Below are positions 1 through 11,620 of a stretch of DNA of 64,000 nt, in pieces. Each line of letters starts with the position of its first letter. Within the stretch, counting starts at the first letter, position 1. The notes under the pieces were generated by a model that did not search any database, was not told the DNA's origin, and saw only the letters and a list, made by a program, of their open reading frames with translations. Source of the DNA: Cervus elaphus (taxonomy: Eukaryota; Chordata; Mammalia; Artiodactyla; Cervidae); the NCBI RefSeq assembly GCF_910594005.1, contig NC_057843.1, positions 29,733,001 through 29,797,000 on the forward strand, in the 5' to 3' direction. Both the position numbers and the translations under genes were made by a program.

Positions 1-87
1 GAAGAGAAACTAACTGTAGTGTAATGTTGGAGGATCTAAAAATCAAAGACTTGAGGTATGCAATATTAACTATAAAATCCCTGTCCT

Positions 88-295
88 GGACACCAGGCTT
101 AGAATCCCAACTGGCCATGGCTTTGGGGCATGGATTTAACCTCTGTGTGCCTCAGTTGCCTAAGCTATACCATGGGGGTATGTACAGCACCTGCCTCATA
201 GATTGTTGGCAGGAATAAATAAATCACTCTCTGAAGTGCATAGAATGGTGTCTGGCATGTAGTAAGTGCTGAATAATTGTTACCTGTTATTTTAA
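88..295 (+). mobile_element. MIR SINE fragment
   Basis: The order of blocks matches the MIR consensus as I remember it: a stretch like the post-tRNA core (aacctctgtgtgcctcag), a CTGCCTCATAG block, then the 3-prime part reading tctggcatgtagtaagtgctgaataa. MIR is a tRNA-derived SINE mobilised by L2 before the mammalian radiation, so this copy is old and non-functional. The left part is too diverged to place the edge exactly. Confidence 0.7.
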
Positions 296-1510
296 ACTTT
301 TGAGCATGGCATTCTGTGTACTATTCACCCATACTATAACACTTACACATTTTTTCCAGATATCCCTAAAAATATTAAACCTGTAAAGCAATAAGTCAAA
401 GTAATAAATTTCTTAGTAAAAACTTACATATAAATTAATGAGCAGACCTCAAACTGCCACATTTCTAGGTTTGATACACATTCATGAAACCAGCTGGAAA
501 ATGATCCCTGGTCCCAGGTTATCAGAGAAAATTCAATCCCCAAATTAAATTATCCTAGTTTTCCCCACTACAGAGTGTAATGGTAGATGGGAAGGTAGTT
601 TCTCCTTGTTTTCTTTCAATTTGATTGCAGTCTTCTTCTGGAGTTTTTTCTGGCTCTCCTCTGTGGTGGGTCCCAAGGACTAGTTTTTGGTCACAGCTCC
701 AAGCCAAGTTCTCCACATTCAACAGAGGGAAAATGTACAGTTTGATGCTTAAAAATAAAAATGTTTGCTTTTATTCAGTGGAGACAGCATTTGGGCCCTC
801 AATGGGAAGAAACAGTGTGTACGAATTAAACTGGAGAATTAAACTGTGTGGCATGTTTGGACTTGGAGAGATGGCTGGTGTGACTGGGACCCACGAACAG
901 GAGGCCAGGTTCATCTCTGAAAGGACTTTGGATCCTTCCGTGACACCAACCGCACAAAAGAGAAAAGGGCACGGTCCTCAGGACATCTGTTCCAGGATTT
1001 GCTTGGGATGCAGTTTAGATAGAGATGTGGAGTGGCTGGCCAGAACCAGAAACTCTACTTATTCCTAAGAGGAAACAGGTGGGGTGGGATGATGGCTTGA
1101 TCAAGCGGAGCCCAAAGCCACCAGATAGAGGGAGGCTCACAGTTCTCTAAAGTGAATCTGTGCCACCAGCCTTGAAGAGAGGGCTGGTGTCAGACTTTTA
1201 AGGGAAAAGATATATTTTTCTCTTTGTGCAAATGCTTGGCTCAAAGCTCTTACCTTCTTGGTGCAGCTTATACACACCCAGAGATTCGGTCCCCAGACCT
1301 GGCTGGCTTCATCCCCATGGCCATTAAGAAAGAAGATTCCTTACAGATTTTGAAAATACCCTTTCACCACTAATGTTTGAAAATGCACAACTATGGGTGC
1401 ATTTATTAATTTCTTTGGTTTAAAGAGTTTAACACAAAACTTAAGGGTAATTTAAGCAACCTCCACATCTGCCTGCAGTTCCCCACTAGCAGGAAGCTGT
1501 TGGTTTCTTG
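296..1510. other. Unique-looking intergenic sequence
   Basis: I recognise no repeat family here. It contains an open frame of 147 codons at 625-1068 (+). A pyrimidine-rich tract ending in ATTGCAG lies just before it, at about 610-631, and looks like a splice acceptor, so a terminal exon is formally possible. The translation resembles no family I know, and a frame of this length is expected about once by chance in 64 kb read in six frames. I treat it as non-coding. Confidence 0.4.
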
Positions 1511-1514
1511 GAAC

Positions 1515-1765
1515 ATGCATGGGTTGTGGAATCAAACTAACCTGGGTTGGAAACCCAGTTACACCCCTGACTGGTTCTTTTTTTTGGTTCTTAATCTCTC
1601 TGAGACTCAGTTTCCTAATGGGTAAAAGGAGAATAGTAATAGCTTATTTAGTTTTTTTCCTTCGGTTTCGTGTGTGTGAGTGTGTGTCTGTGAAGATGAG
1701 ATATTTTTATGTAGCCCAGGAAGAACCTAGCAGAATACCTGGCACGTAGTAACCAGTCAATAATT
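1515..1765 (+). mobile_element. MIR SINE
   Basis: The sequence reads from a tRNA-derived head region (gtggaatcaaactaacctgg, then ggaaacccagtt) through ctctctgagactcagtttcct and gggtaaaaggagaatagtaat to a tail with acctggcacgtagtaaccagtcaat. This is a nearly full-length MIR in consensus order. A GT-rich stretch interrupts the middle at about 1667-1690. Confidence 0.8.
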
Positions 1766-2660
1766 AACTAGAACTTTGAGATCAAGTGAAGTGTTTCACG
1801 GTATGCACATTTCATAATCTCCTTTTTGATATTTTTGGGGTCCCTAAATTTTCCATGGAACCATTGGAGAAAAGCTCTTTGGAGCTCCTTTCCAGACTGG
1901 CGTGGAGCCTTGGCTGGTTACCATCACCTCGCCCTAAGAACCTCCCTGATCTCTGGGCTCAGCCTGTGGAAAGTCTGCAGTGAACAGAGCAGAGATCCTG
2001 GGGAGAATGGGCAGTGTTTCACTGACATCTTAAGTTGCATTCTGGGAAAATGGGAAAATAACTATGCATTCCTGGCTTCTCCCCCAGACTGCCAGCCACC
2101 CTCCCCCAATGCTTTTATTTAGAAACTTTGTTCATGCATTGTCTTCTGGTTTCTCATCATGTCTGGTTTTCACCTGCCTGGCTGTTGATGTGCACATCTG
2201 AACAATTATTTGTATGTTAATGGTCTCCAGGACCCTGGTGGCTGGTAATTAAATATTGCTAACTGTAGGATTGTGTGACACCTCCATGCCTGGTGAAAAG
2301 ATCAGGGAACAACACTGCTCCACACACTCTCATACCTGTCCCTGGTCCTAGATTCTGTTGATTTTGTCCTGGGTTAGAAATGTCAGGTGACCTGACATGG
2401 CCCTGGAGTTCTTTTAGTAAGGATTGCTTTGCTTGAGGGAAAAACTGGCCATGATCTGGAATGTTTTTGTTAAAGGTATTTATTATATGCCCTTATCTGG
2501 AGGGAGGCTGAGATATATATACATATATTTCAGAAATCATTTTATTCCCCCAGCTTCAAACCTCTCTCCTCTGTTTCCTTAAAAACTCTCCAAAGATAAA
2601 TCCATGAGAACCCATCTTCAAGAGCTGTTTATTGTCTATGATTTACAAGATGCATCCAAA
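1766..2660. other. Intergenic sequence, nothing recognised
   Basis: Mixed-composition sequence without a recognisable repeat or gene. The frames of 65 and 98 codons near 1786-2122 overlap each other in different registers and look like chance. Confidence 0.4.
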
Positions 2661-2674
2661 CAGGTGTAGAACTA

Positions 2675-2785
2675 GTGTGGGGTTTAGACTCAGACCACGG
2701 TTTAAATCCTAGGTCTCCCCTAAATAGTTACATGAATTTGAGCACACTATCTAAAATGTCTGAACCTTGGTTCCTTTGATTAGCA
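2675..2785 (+). mobile_element. MIR fragment (diverged)
   Basis: A short run resembles the MIR head and core in order: gtttagactcagaccacggtt, a copy of the tRNA-like TTTAAATCCTAGG block, then a diverged acatgaatttgagcacactat and tctgaaccttggttcctt. Low conservation makes this tentative. Confidence 0.5.
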
Positions 2786-2934
2786 CTCCAATTTGAAACA
2801 CAAATGTGTGGTTAAACTATTAAATAAACATAAATAAAGCAGATAACAAGAGACTTTAAATAGTAGCTCCTAAAAAAGTTAAAAAAAAATAGTAGCTCCT
2901 TGTCTTCTTTATTGTTTCCTTTATTGATTCATCC

Positions 2935-3380
2935 TAGTTTTGTTTTTTATCTTTATAGGAGTACAGTTGATTTGCAATACTGTGTTTCTGCTGTATCTAA
3001 GTGAATCACTTATACATATACATACATCCGTTCTTTTTTAGGCTCTTTTCCCATGTAGGTCCTTACAGAGTATTGAGTAGAGTTCCCTGTGCTATAGAGT
3101 AGGTTTCTATTAGTTATCTATTTTATGTATGTGCTTGTTCTTAGTCACTCAGTTGTGTCTGACTCTTTGCGTCCCCATAGACCGTAGCCGGCCGGGCTCC
3201 TCTGTCCATGGAGATTTCCAGGCAAGAATACTGGAGTTGAGTGGGTTGCCAGTTCCTCCTCCAGGGGATCTTCCCAACCCAGGGACCAAACCCATGTCTC
3301 CTGCATTGGCAGGCAGATTCTTTACCGCTGAACCATCTGGGAAGCATTTTATATATAGTAGTGTGTATATGTCAATGATT
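2935..3380. mobile_element. L1 3-prime-region fragment, split by a SINE
   Basis: This is the cetartiodactyl L1-type block with landmarks gtacagttgatttgcaatac, tttctgctgtatctaagtgaatcac, cttacagagtattgagtagag and gttccctgtgctatagagtagg. Two more copies of the block lie near 34.3 and 63.5 kb. After the Bov-tA at 3130-3345 the element resumes with atatatagtagtgtgtatatgtcaat. The T-rich left edge suggests an antisense L1, but I have not fixed the orientation. Confidence 0.6.
3130..3345 (-). mobile_element. Bov-tA SINE inserted in L1
   Basis: Read on the minus strand it begins with the tRNA-like head (gcttcccagatggttcagcg) and contains the usual gaagatcccctggaggagga and gagtcagacacaactgagtg blocks. 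It is flanked by an imperfect TSD, ATTTTATGTA at 3120-3129 and ATTTTATATA at 3346-3355. The L1 host continues on both sides, so this insertion is younger than the L1. Confidence 0.9.
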
Positions 3381-4352
3381 CATCTTAGTTGTGTAAAATA
3401 TACACACACACATGTATACCAGTTAACATGAAGCAATTAAACAAAATATCTCAGAGAAACAAGAACTCTGTCTGAAAGCTACTTTCTTCCTGGCAAAGAG
3501 CAAATAGATCTATAGAGTGTCCTCTGTTGGAAGAAGGAGCATTTGTTTCCCATCATTTCTGGGTTTTACCACTTTGCAAGTCCACTACTGGCAGAAATGA
3601 ATGCAATGGCAAAGAGAAAGGATTACGGCAATAACAATTACACAATGCACTTTCAAAGTTGAATTTTGAGCCTTGCAGATGTAGCCTAGAGGTCAGTGAG
3701 CCCTGTTGCCAAAACTGCCTTCACAAGACTTGGGAATAATCATATGCTATTCCCTGGAGAACATGACTGCAGGATTGAGGGTCCTTACTGTTGACTTTGG
3801 ACCATCTGAGAAGTACAATCACCTTCTCCATTTAAGTGCAGGAGGAAATGCTGGTGGGGGCAGGGGTGAGTACTATTATTCAATCTCAGTCTCATTCGTT
3901 AGAATTCATAGGCACATACAAGTAGTGCCTTGAGTCTAACCTAATTTCTAACTTACTGAGTCTAACCTAATTTCAGAGAAATGTTATACTATTGGAGAAA
4001 CAAAGATTATAGATCTAACCCACTCAATTTTCTATCTAAAAGGATATCTCCCAAAGCCATAGGTCTTTGCAAGGAGATGACGATGGCTTTCTGGGAGTTC
4101 CCTATACTCCCAACCAGGCTCTCCTGCCTTATGGTTTGTACTCACAACTCCATATGCCCCCTTTGCAAGGCTCTCACTCTGACTGTTCTAACAGTTTCCT
4201 AGAGAAATTACCTCTTCTTCCATAGCATAAAGTTTTTCCACTTTTTGAGTACCCTGGGCTGTAGCCAGGGGGGAATTACTTCTTGCTGTCCTCCAAAGTG
4301 GGAGCAGGACAAAGAAGAGTGGACTTCAGTCCTGAGAGTGAGTGTAAGAATG
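3381..4352. other. Intergenic sequence, nothing recognised
   Basis: No repeat family or coding signal is recognised apart from a small tandem duplication at 3931-3974. Confidence 0.4.
3931..3974. repeat. 26-bp-period tandem duplication, 1.7 copies
   Basis: An 18-base block, TGAGTCTAACCTAATTTC, occurs at 3931-3948 and again at 3957-3974 with no mismatch, giving a period of 26 bp. It looks like a recent local duplication in unique DNA. Confidence 0.9.
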
Positions 4353-4359
4353 AAGTGAG

Positions 4360-4560
4360 TGGAGTTGTTCAGTCACATCCGACTGTTTGTGAACCTGTGG
4401 ACTGCAGCCTACCAGGCTCCTCCATCCATGGGATTCTTCAGGCAAGAATACTGGAGTGGGTTGCCATTTCCTTTTCCAGGGGATCTTCCCGACCCAGGGA
4501 TCAAACCTGGGTCTCCCACATTGCAGGCAGACACTTCCCCTCTGAGCCCCCAGGGAAGCT
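4360..4560 (-). mobile_element. Bov-tA SINE
   Basis: The minus strand starts with agcttccctgggggctcaga and ends with a BovB-like tail (cggatgtgactgaacaactc). The TSD AAGTGAG is at 4353-4359 and 4561-4567. The downstream TSD copy overlaps the TSD of the next BovB, so two insertions used the same few bases. Confidence 0.88.
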
Positions 4561-4573
4561 AAGTGAGGGTAAG

Positions 4574-4808
4574 TTCAGTTCAGTCCAGTTCAGTTAGTCA
4601 GTCATGTCCAACTCTTTGTGACCCCATGGACTGCAGCAAGCCAGGCCTTCCTGTTCACCACCAATTCAAACTCATGTCCATTGAGTCAATGATGCCATCC
4701 AACCATCTCATCTTCTGTCATCCCCTTTTCCTCTCGCCTTCAATCTTTCACAGCATCAGGGTCTCTTCAAATGAGTCAGTTCTTTGCATCAAGTGGCCAA
4801 AGTATTAG
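4574..4808 (-). mobile_element. BovB LINE, severely 5-prime truncated
   Basis: Only the last 235 bp of BovB are present, in reverse: the C-terminal coding end (ggcatcattgactcaatgga on the minus strand) and the tail ending ctgaactggactgaactt. A perfect 12-bp TSD, AGTGAGGGTAAG, flanks it at 4562-4573 and 4809-4820. It is a dead copy. Confidence 0.92.
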
Positions 4809-4820
4809 AGTGAGGGTAAG

Positions 4821-5720
4821 CATGGATACAAATTCAAGTTTGTCTTCAAACTTTCCAACAGATACATGCTGGCTTCCTTACTAGTGGACCTATTAGATTT
4901 TTTCTCAAAGGCAAATAATCTTGTTTTCTGGAAGTCAAGACCCTCTATGTTGATAAAATAACATTTCTTTGCTTCTCAAAGCATGGGACTTGTTCTTTGA
5001 AACAACGATCATCTTTTGCCAGGAATTGTGTGTGTTTGTCCCTTCTGACCTTGAGTCAGTATGATCTGATGTTACAATGATAAATTAGTTTGATGATTAC
5101 TCCCCCTGTTTAATCAAGGTTTGGAACCAGTTTCTGTTGATTTTTTTCTCTTTTTTTTTGGAACGAAGAGTCGGACTGTGGTGTTGTCTCCCGCTCCATT
5201 CTCAATTCCCAATACAAAGCTAACTTTTGATTAGATATGTTACCTCTTAGACAAAAAATTGATTGGTTCCGGGGAGCTAGTATAGATCAGAAGGGATATA
5301 GATGTGTAGGTCAAAGATGATTAACATATAACATAAAATCCAAACTGTCAAATTTTATCAGTGTACTATTATCATATCTGTACTATTCAAGAAAAACCAG
5401 CAAGTTGATTTTGGCCAGTGATCTAAGAGAGCCGAATTCTTATCCCCGAGTATAAGATATGGTAGCACTTTTGATCAGGCAAATCTTTTTGGTGGAATTT
5501 CATTGTCAGCCCTGAGGGTTTAGAAAGGATGGTAAGTAAGGATCTTTAATTACAGCTCAGTCTTGAGTTGCTGAACTAAGATATGACATGGACTGATTTC
5601 AATTAAAAGTTTAATCAATATTTTAGAAAGATGAGATTGATAGTTAAGGACAGATTCTCATTGTATCGATGACTTTATGATTTTTTTTCCATGTGGACAC
5701 GTACATTTAAGCACTAAGTA
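4821..5720. other. Intergenic sequence, nothing recognised
   Basis: AT-rich sequence with short T runs around 5141-5159. No repeat family, promoter or coding signal is recognised. Confidence 0.4.
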
Positions 5721-5724
5721 GCTA

Positions 5725-5935
5725 TTTGGAGAAGCAGTAAAGCAGCCAAATTGGGTTGGCCAGACCTCAATTCAGATCCTAATTTTGCCATTTACTAGTT
5801 ACATGGGGTATTTTAGTCATTGAAGCTTTTTTTTTTTTCAAACATATCAACAGTGGAGATAACACTGAGATTTTTATAAAGGTTTAGTAAAATAATGTAC
5901 ACAAAGCACTCACTACATTGAGTGCCATGCTATGT
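5725..5935 (+). mobile_element. MIR SINE (diverged)
   Basis: It follows MIR order: gaagcagtaaagcagccaaa, a tRNA-like tcaattcagatcctaatttt, tgccatttactagttacatg, then a T run at about 5829-5840 and ggtttagtaaaataatgtac, ending in aaagcactcactacattgag. Confidence 0.6.
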
Positions 5936-8546
5936 TTAGGGTAAATGGCAAGTCCATCTACATTTTCAGTAAGTCAAACATACAGTTAATTCAATAGAGT
6001 GGAGTCAGTCATTCACAAGAACACATTTAATATCTCAAACTGAAGGAAATAAGCTTTGCAGTTATTCTTAAAGAGAGATTCCAGAGTCAGATGGATCCTT
6101 CTGACAATTAGATCATGATATCTGGAGTGGAAAGACCAAGTCATGGGTCTCTCTTTGAGAACTAAGCTTAAATGGGTATTGTCAAATTTGGTTATACTTT
6201 ATCTAAAAACAGTCTCTAAAATTTTTCAGAACATTGAATGTAGCTCGGTAACATAAGGAGACAGTCCTCTCTTGGGTCTCTCATGTTTCTGCGTGTTTTG
6301 CATGCAGAGGCACTGATTGCCTTGACTCTGAACCCTGTTTACAAAGATGTTTGTATAGTGAGCAGCCTTAAAAGATACAGTAGCTCACTGCTGAGTGAGG
6401 GGCACGTTTCCTTACAGTTCGGTATAATAAACATGACGTTCCCTCCAGACCATGCCTAGAGGGCAGGCATGCCTACGGCCCATTGTAAAACACGGGAGTT
6501 CCCTGAGATCAGGGTTCCTTTTCTGTTATACAGCCCACTGGGCCCGTCTGTGTCATTCGGTGATATTTGAGGTTCAGGAGAACTGTTACAGATATATTGT
6601 TCTCGACATTGATATGTGCTACAAATAACAGAGTTCTTTGTTTCTGACTCAGAGTGAATCTTGTGTATTCTGCCAGTATTCCTAAAACTGTGGCAGGCTA
6701 ATTTGTTAGCTTGCCAGTAGAGTGAAATCTCAGATCCTTCATGATTTTTGACAAGTAATAATGAAGTCAACTACTCATTTTCCCACGGTGAATACGCAAG
6801 TACTTTATCTTTCTACAAACTGCTTTAGATATACCATTCTGTAAAGTTTTTTTCTGATATTAAAAGGTCGTCCCACATTAGTCACCATGAATGGGACTAA
6901 TGCATGAGATGCATGAATATAATAGAAGACTGACTGGGCAGGGCTCTTCCACTGCCTAACTCAGATCTATATAGCTGTTATTTGAGTCATCTTTGTAGGT
7001 TACTGGGCTTCTGCTCTACAAATTATAACATTATGATTTCAAATGGGACTGGAATGACCAGAAAGAATTTATGAAACTTCCAAATGCATATTTATTATGA
7101 AGGCATGGATAATAAATTGGAAGAGTGTGTCAAAGCAGAGTTGATCCCAAGCAACTCTTTAGCTAATGAGGAAGGGGTAGAAGCTGTGGCTTGATCTTGA
7201 GATTAACACAGAAGGTTGAAATATGGGTGTTGTTACTAATGCCACAGAGGGGTAAAAAAATTTCTGAAGAAAAGTAAATGGGAGCAGGGAATAGCTATAG
7301 AATTATGAGATTCAATTTTATAATGATATTTGGTAACGTAGAAGGACAAAAACTAGCTTGTACCCTGTACTGTATATAACTTCTGACAGTCATTTCCTGC
7401 TGTACTTTATAGAACAATTAGGCCTGTATTTTCTCTGAGCACACAAATATCTTTCCATCATTAGCTGTTTCACTACATTCTAACTACAGAAGCCAGTACT
7501 TGTGAATGCTTTTCTGGTAGACCATTACTTACATTCAATTGTTAACGTTTTTGATGGTTTCAGATGGTATAGACATCTTAAGCTCTATGACATCCTAATG
7601 TAACTACCACGGTAGAAAAAATGAACAGTAGCAAGGAGGCGTAACATACATGAGGAGTTCCATATGAAGACCGTTTGCCCTGAAAGTGGAAAAAATATTT
7701 GCTTGGGGTCTAGCTCAATATTGATTAGCAGTGTGGCTATATTTTACAAAGTTTTCAAAACCATTCTGAAGGTTTTTCTCAGATCAAAATAATGTGAAGA
7801 TCCTCCCCATGTCCTTCAAGGATCCTCACCTCCACAGCAAAGGTTGCCTGAATTGAAGACAAATAAGTGATTCTAATTAGAGCTCTAGGGAGACTGTAAA
7901 GCAATTGTCTGAAATTATTACTCAACTTCATGAGCTCATTAATGGGCATCTCTCTGTCTGCATGATTGGAGAAAGAGCAGCAAGTTCATTTTGGCCAAGC
8001 AGGTCTAGACCTGAGAGACTTCATATTCTATAATAGAACATTACCTATTATTCCAATTAGGCCTGCTTGAGTTCAACCAACAGATGAACTCTGGGTAACA
8101 TCAGAAACAAAAGAAACAAATTTATTGAAGGCTGTGGGACTGTGGGATTCAAGAAAAAGTTCAGGACTAAGGCCAGTCCTTGGAATGGAGAAGAAGCAAG
8201 GAAGTTTTTGGGATCTAATGGCACAACTTGTGGAGAAACTCTTCAAAGTCAAAATATCAAGATGTCAGGATAAAAGAGAGCTAGCCGTTTGAACATCCTC
8301 ATAACATTCTTTGTAACATTCTTGTAACACTTTGCTTAGGATTCAGATTTCAAGGAAAGAGAACCTGGTTGGTTTAATTTGAGTCAAACACATATTTGTT
8401 CACAGGTAGGATGTAAGAAGTTGAAAGACTCACAAGGCTACAGTCAGTGGAAGGTTCATTCCTACCAAAAGCTGTCAGGAAGATGGTACCAGGGACATGA
8501 AGAAGGGATGCCCGGCAGGCAGCAACAGCAGATATTCATCACATCT
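5936..8546. other. Long intergenic stretch, no recognised repeat
   Basis: About 2.6 kb in which I recognise no transposon. The segment 6280-6790 has higher GC than its flanks, an AATAAA at about 6427-6432 and a 104-codon minus-strand open frame (6456-6770) with no familiar motif. It could be an old LTR, a conserved non-coding element or nothing; I cannot tell from one genome. Confidence 0.35.
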
Positions 8547-8555
8547 AGGAAGATA

Positions 8556-9300
8556 TAATGCAAAGAGGAATTAAAAAGCCTCTTGATGAAAGTGAAAAAG
8601 GAGGGTGAAAAAGCTGATTTAAAACTCAACATTCAAAAAAGTAAGATAATGGCATCCTGAATCATCACTTCATGGCAGGTAGATGGGGAAACAATGGAAA
8701 CAGTGACAGACTTTTTTTTCTTGGGGTCAAAAACCAGATGGTGACTGCAGCCACGAAATTAAAAGATCCTTGCTCCTTGAAAGAAAAGCTATGTTCAACC
8801 TAGACAGCATATTAAAAAGCAGAGACATTACTTTGCCAACAAAGGTCCATATAGTCAAAGCTATGGTTTTTCCAGTAGTCATGTATGGATGTGAGAGCTG
8901 GACAATAAAAAGGCTGAGCACCAAAGAATTGATGCTTTTGAATTGTGGTGTTGGAGAAGACTCTTCAGAGTCCCTTGGACTGCAAGATCAAACCAGAAAA
9001 TCCTAAAGGAAATCAGTCCTGAACATTCATTGGAAGGACTGATGCTGATGCTGAAGCTGAAGCTCCAATACTTTGGTCACCTGATGCAAAAAGTTGACTC
9101 ATTGGAAAAGACTCTGATGCTGGGAAAAACTGAAGGCAGGAGAAGGAGATAACAGAGGGTGAGATGGTTGGATGGCATCACCAACTCAATGGACATGAGT
9201 CTGAGCAAACTCCTGGAGATGGTGAAGGACAGGGAGGCCTGGCACGCTGCAGTCCATGGATCGCAAAGAGTTGGACAAGACTAAGTGACTGAACAATAAC
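8556..9300 (+). mobile_element. BovB LINE, 3-prime 745 bp
   Basis: It starts just downstream of the reverse-transcriptase catalytic motif and runs through the C-terminal domain to the 3-prime tail. Recognisable coding blocks in order are a KVHIVKAMVFPVVMYGCESW stretch (in the frame 8770-9006), the IDAFELWCWRR-like region and the LDGITNSMDMSLSK end. The frame switches near 8940-9000 (a base change around the WTARSNQK region) and has stops, so it is dead. A 9-bp TSD, AGGAAGATA, lies at 8547-8555 and 9301-9309. Confidence 0.92.
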
Positions 9301-9309
9301 AGGAAGATA

Positions 9310-10094
9310 CGAACCATGATGCCGTGCATTTTGGAACATCTGAGAGCTTGGCATCTTTTCAAGAGATCTAAGGAAACTGTCAGGGTCCTTAAAACTTGCA
9401 GTACAAAGTCCTTGCAAGAACCACAAACGTTGATTACAGAATGAGCTGATGCCTTGGCCCAAACTGTTGAATCATCTATTTCTGTTTCTCAACTTTCTTT
9501 ATCCTTGAAAAATAAAGAAGAATGAGCTTATGTCTTTTTAGCAACCTGCATTCTTAAGAGCAGGAACTGTATCAATGGAATGGACAGCTTCAGACTAACA
9601 GTTGTAGCATTCAAAAATTTCTTTGTAAAATTTTAATTTTCGGTGTCTTTTTAGAGTGAATTATGGATTCCGTGGAGTGGTACAGGGATACTTTTTTAAG
9701 CCCAGATTTCATGAATTTCCAAAGTGTGGTCTTTGGGTGAAGCTGATTCTCTTGTGTGTTCATATTCTATACACAATGGAAATACTTTAGATGGAGGAAG
9801 CCAGGAGGGTATAGTAGGAGTGGTGAAGCTAACTGAAATGCAGTTTAAAAAAAAAAAAAATGCTAGAGCAACTTAATGGCTACAGTTACAGAAGACCATT
9901 CTGAGTAATAATGTGGGATGACAAACAGGAATTATGGTGCCTCAATCTTTGGTTCTAAACTTAGAGAAGCCAGTTATGTGTTGTTTACACTTTTCTCAAA
10001 GCTGAAACTTCAGGGCTGAGAAAACATAAGAATCAGATATTAGTGGATAGATGAAAATATTCCATTCATTAAACACTTACTGAGTGTTGGACAT
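9310..10094. other. Intergenic sequence, nothing recognised
   Basis: No family recognised. An A14 run sits at about 9847-9860. Confidence 0.4.
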
Positions 10095-10215
10095 TCCTTT
10101 ATGGCTTCACAGTTCAGTGCAGTAACCCCTAGTTACATGTGGGTATTGAGCACTTGAAAGGGGGCTGGTATGACTAAGAAACTGACTTTGTTATTTTATT
10201 TAATTTTGTTTTAAA
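10095..10215. mobile_element. Old DNA-transposon-like remnant
   Basis: The order of ctagttacatgtgggtattg, gagcacttgaaagggggctg and actaagaaactgactttgtt followed by AT-rich TTTAATTTTGTTTTAAATTT is shared with a common mammalian hAT-type non-autonomous repeat (the block with CACATGTGG and GAGCACTTGAAA). I do not remember its name with certainty. Confidence 0.4.
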
Positions 10216-10599
10216 TTTAAAACACTGATACTTGATTTAATTTTGGAAAGCTTAAGTACTTCTAGAAAAACTTTGGTATGTGAACCTGTTTTTATTTCAT
10301 GTGAGTTTAAAGAAATGTAAATATAGGTGAAGTGTTTTCTATTAGAAATTAGTGTCTGAATTGAGATCTGTTGTGAGTATAAAAGACACATTGGCTTTTG
10401 AAGATTTAATAGGAAAATGAATGTAAAATACTGCCTTGACATAAGTTTTTCTATTGATTAGGTTCCAGAAATGATATTTCAAATATACTGCAGTAAATAG
10501 AATTTGTTGTTGTCATTACAGTTTCCTTTGTTGAAAATGTGGTTACTAGAAATTTTAAAATCATGTAGATGGCTTGCAGTATCTTTTTATTGTAGAGTG

Positions 10600-10780
10600 C
10601 AGCTCTAGGGCCTTTAACAGATGTCATCCTACAAAATCATTCAAATAACTGAGTGAGGTAGGCTCTACTCTTCCCATTTTTACAGGAAAAGCAACTGAAT
10701 GAAGCTCAGAACATTATTTAACTCTCTGAGGGTTACAGAGTTTGTGAAGGAAAGCCAGGATTTCAGGCCAGGTGGGTACG
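10600..10780 (-). mobile_element. MIR SINE, reverse
   Basis: It matches the reversed MIR core: tgagtgaggtaggctctact, cccatttttacaggaaaagc, actctctgagggttacagag and aaagccaggatttcaggcca. Confidence 0.65.
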
Positions 10781-11387
10781 GTTCTTTTTCTTTGTACTCT
10801 GTCCAGTTATCTGTTCCTTGATATTTCTTCTCGGGAAGCCAGGGAGAGCTCACAGGCCTTCTATGTGACTTCTTCATAGTAAATAAAGCTTTGATAAGTC
10901 ATCTATCTGGAAGAGGCAGATTGAAAACAAGGTTCTACCTTCTTCAAATGACAACAGTAAGATGATTTGAGTTCTTGCAAAGTGAATGAACAAAGCCCAT
11001 TTACATGACCAAACAGAGGTTTACAAAGTAAGCCTAAAACTTGTTTGAAATAGCTGAGTGAAATTTGCTTAGCCAAAGGGCATGGATTACACAATTTAAA
11101 ATTTTGGTTTGGTTTTCTTTATTTTTCAGAGGGTTTGAAATTCTGGACCATCTTGAGATCTAACATCTTCCATGATACTGTTTTTTGTTTTTTTTTTTTA
11201 AATGCCAGTAAGGTTGAATCAACATTAGGAATTCGGCAAAGTGCTTTCATTCTTTTAAAAGAATCCAGTATATGATCATCCCAGAGAATGTGGAAAAACA
11301 TTCCCAAGTGCTATTTTTTAGTGTGAAGAATGAAAAATTAGCTTCATCCCCTTGCTACTTGATTGCTTTCTCCATATAATAGGTGTT
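10781..11387. other. Intergenic sequence, nothing recognised
   Basis: No repeat or gene recognised. Two minus-strand frames of 62-63 codons show no recognisable motif. Confidence 0.4.
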
Positions 11388-11400
11388 AACCAAGGACAAG

Positions 11401-11606
11401 GGACTTCTTAAGTGGGGCAGTGGTAAAGAATTCGCCTGCCAGTGCAGAAGACATGGGTTCAATCACTGGGTGGGGAAGATCTCCTGGGGAAGGAAATGGC
11501 AACCCACCTCAGTATTCTTGCCTGGAGAATTCCATGGACAGAGGAGCCTGGCGGGTTACAGTCCATGGGGTCACAGAGTTGGAGGTGACGGAGTACACAC
11601 GGGCAC
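11401..11606 (+). mobile_element. Bov-tA SINE
   Basis: The head (agtggggcagtggtaaagaa) is followed by gggttcaatcactgggtggg, the gaaggaaatggcaacccacc block and the BovB-like tail. The flanks AACCAAGGACAA (11388-11399) and AACCAAGTACAA (11607-11618) form an 11-of-12 TSD. The 87- and 85-codon frames across it are SINE read-through, not genes. Confidence 0.9.
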
Positions 11607-11620
11607 AACCAAGTACAAAG

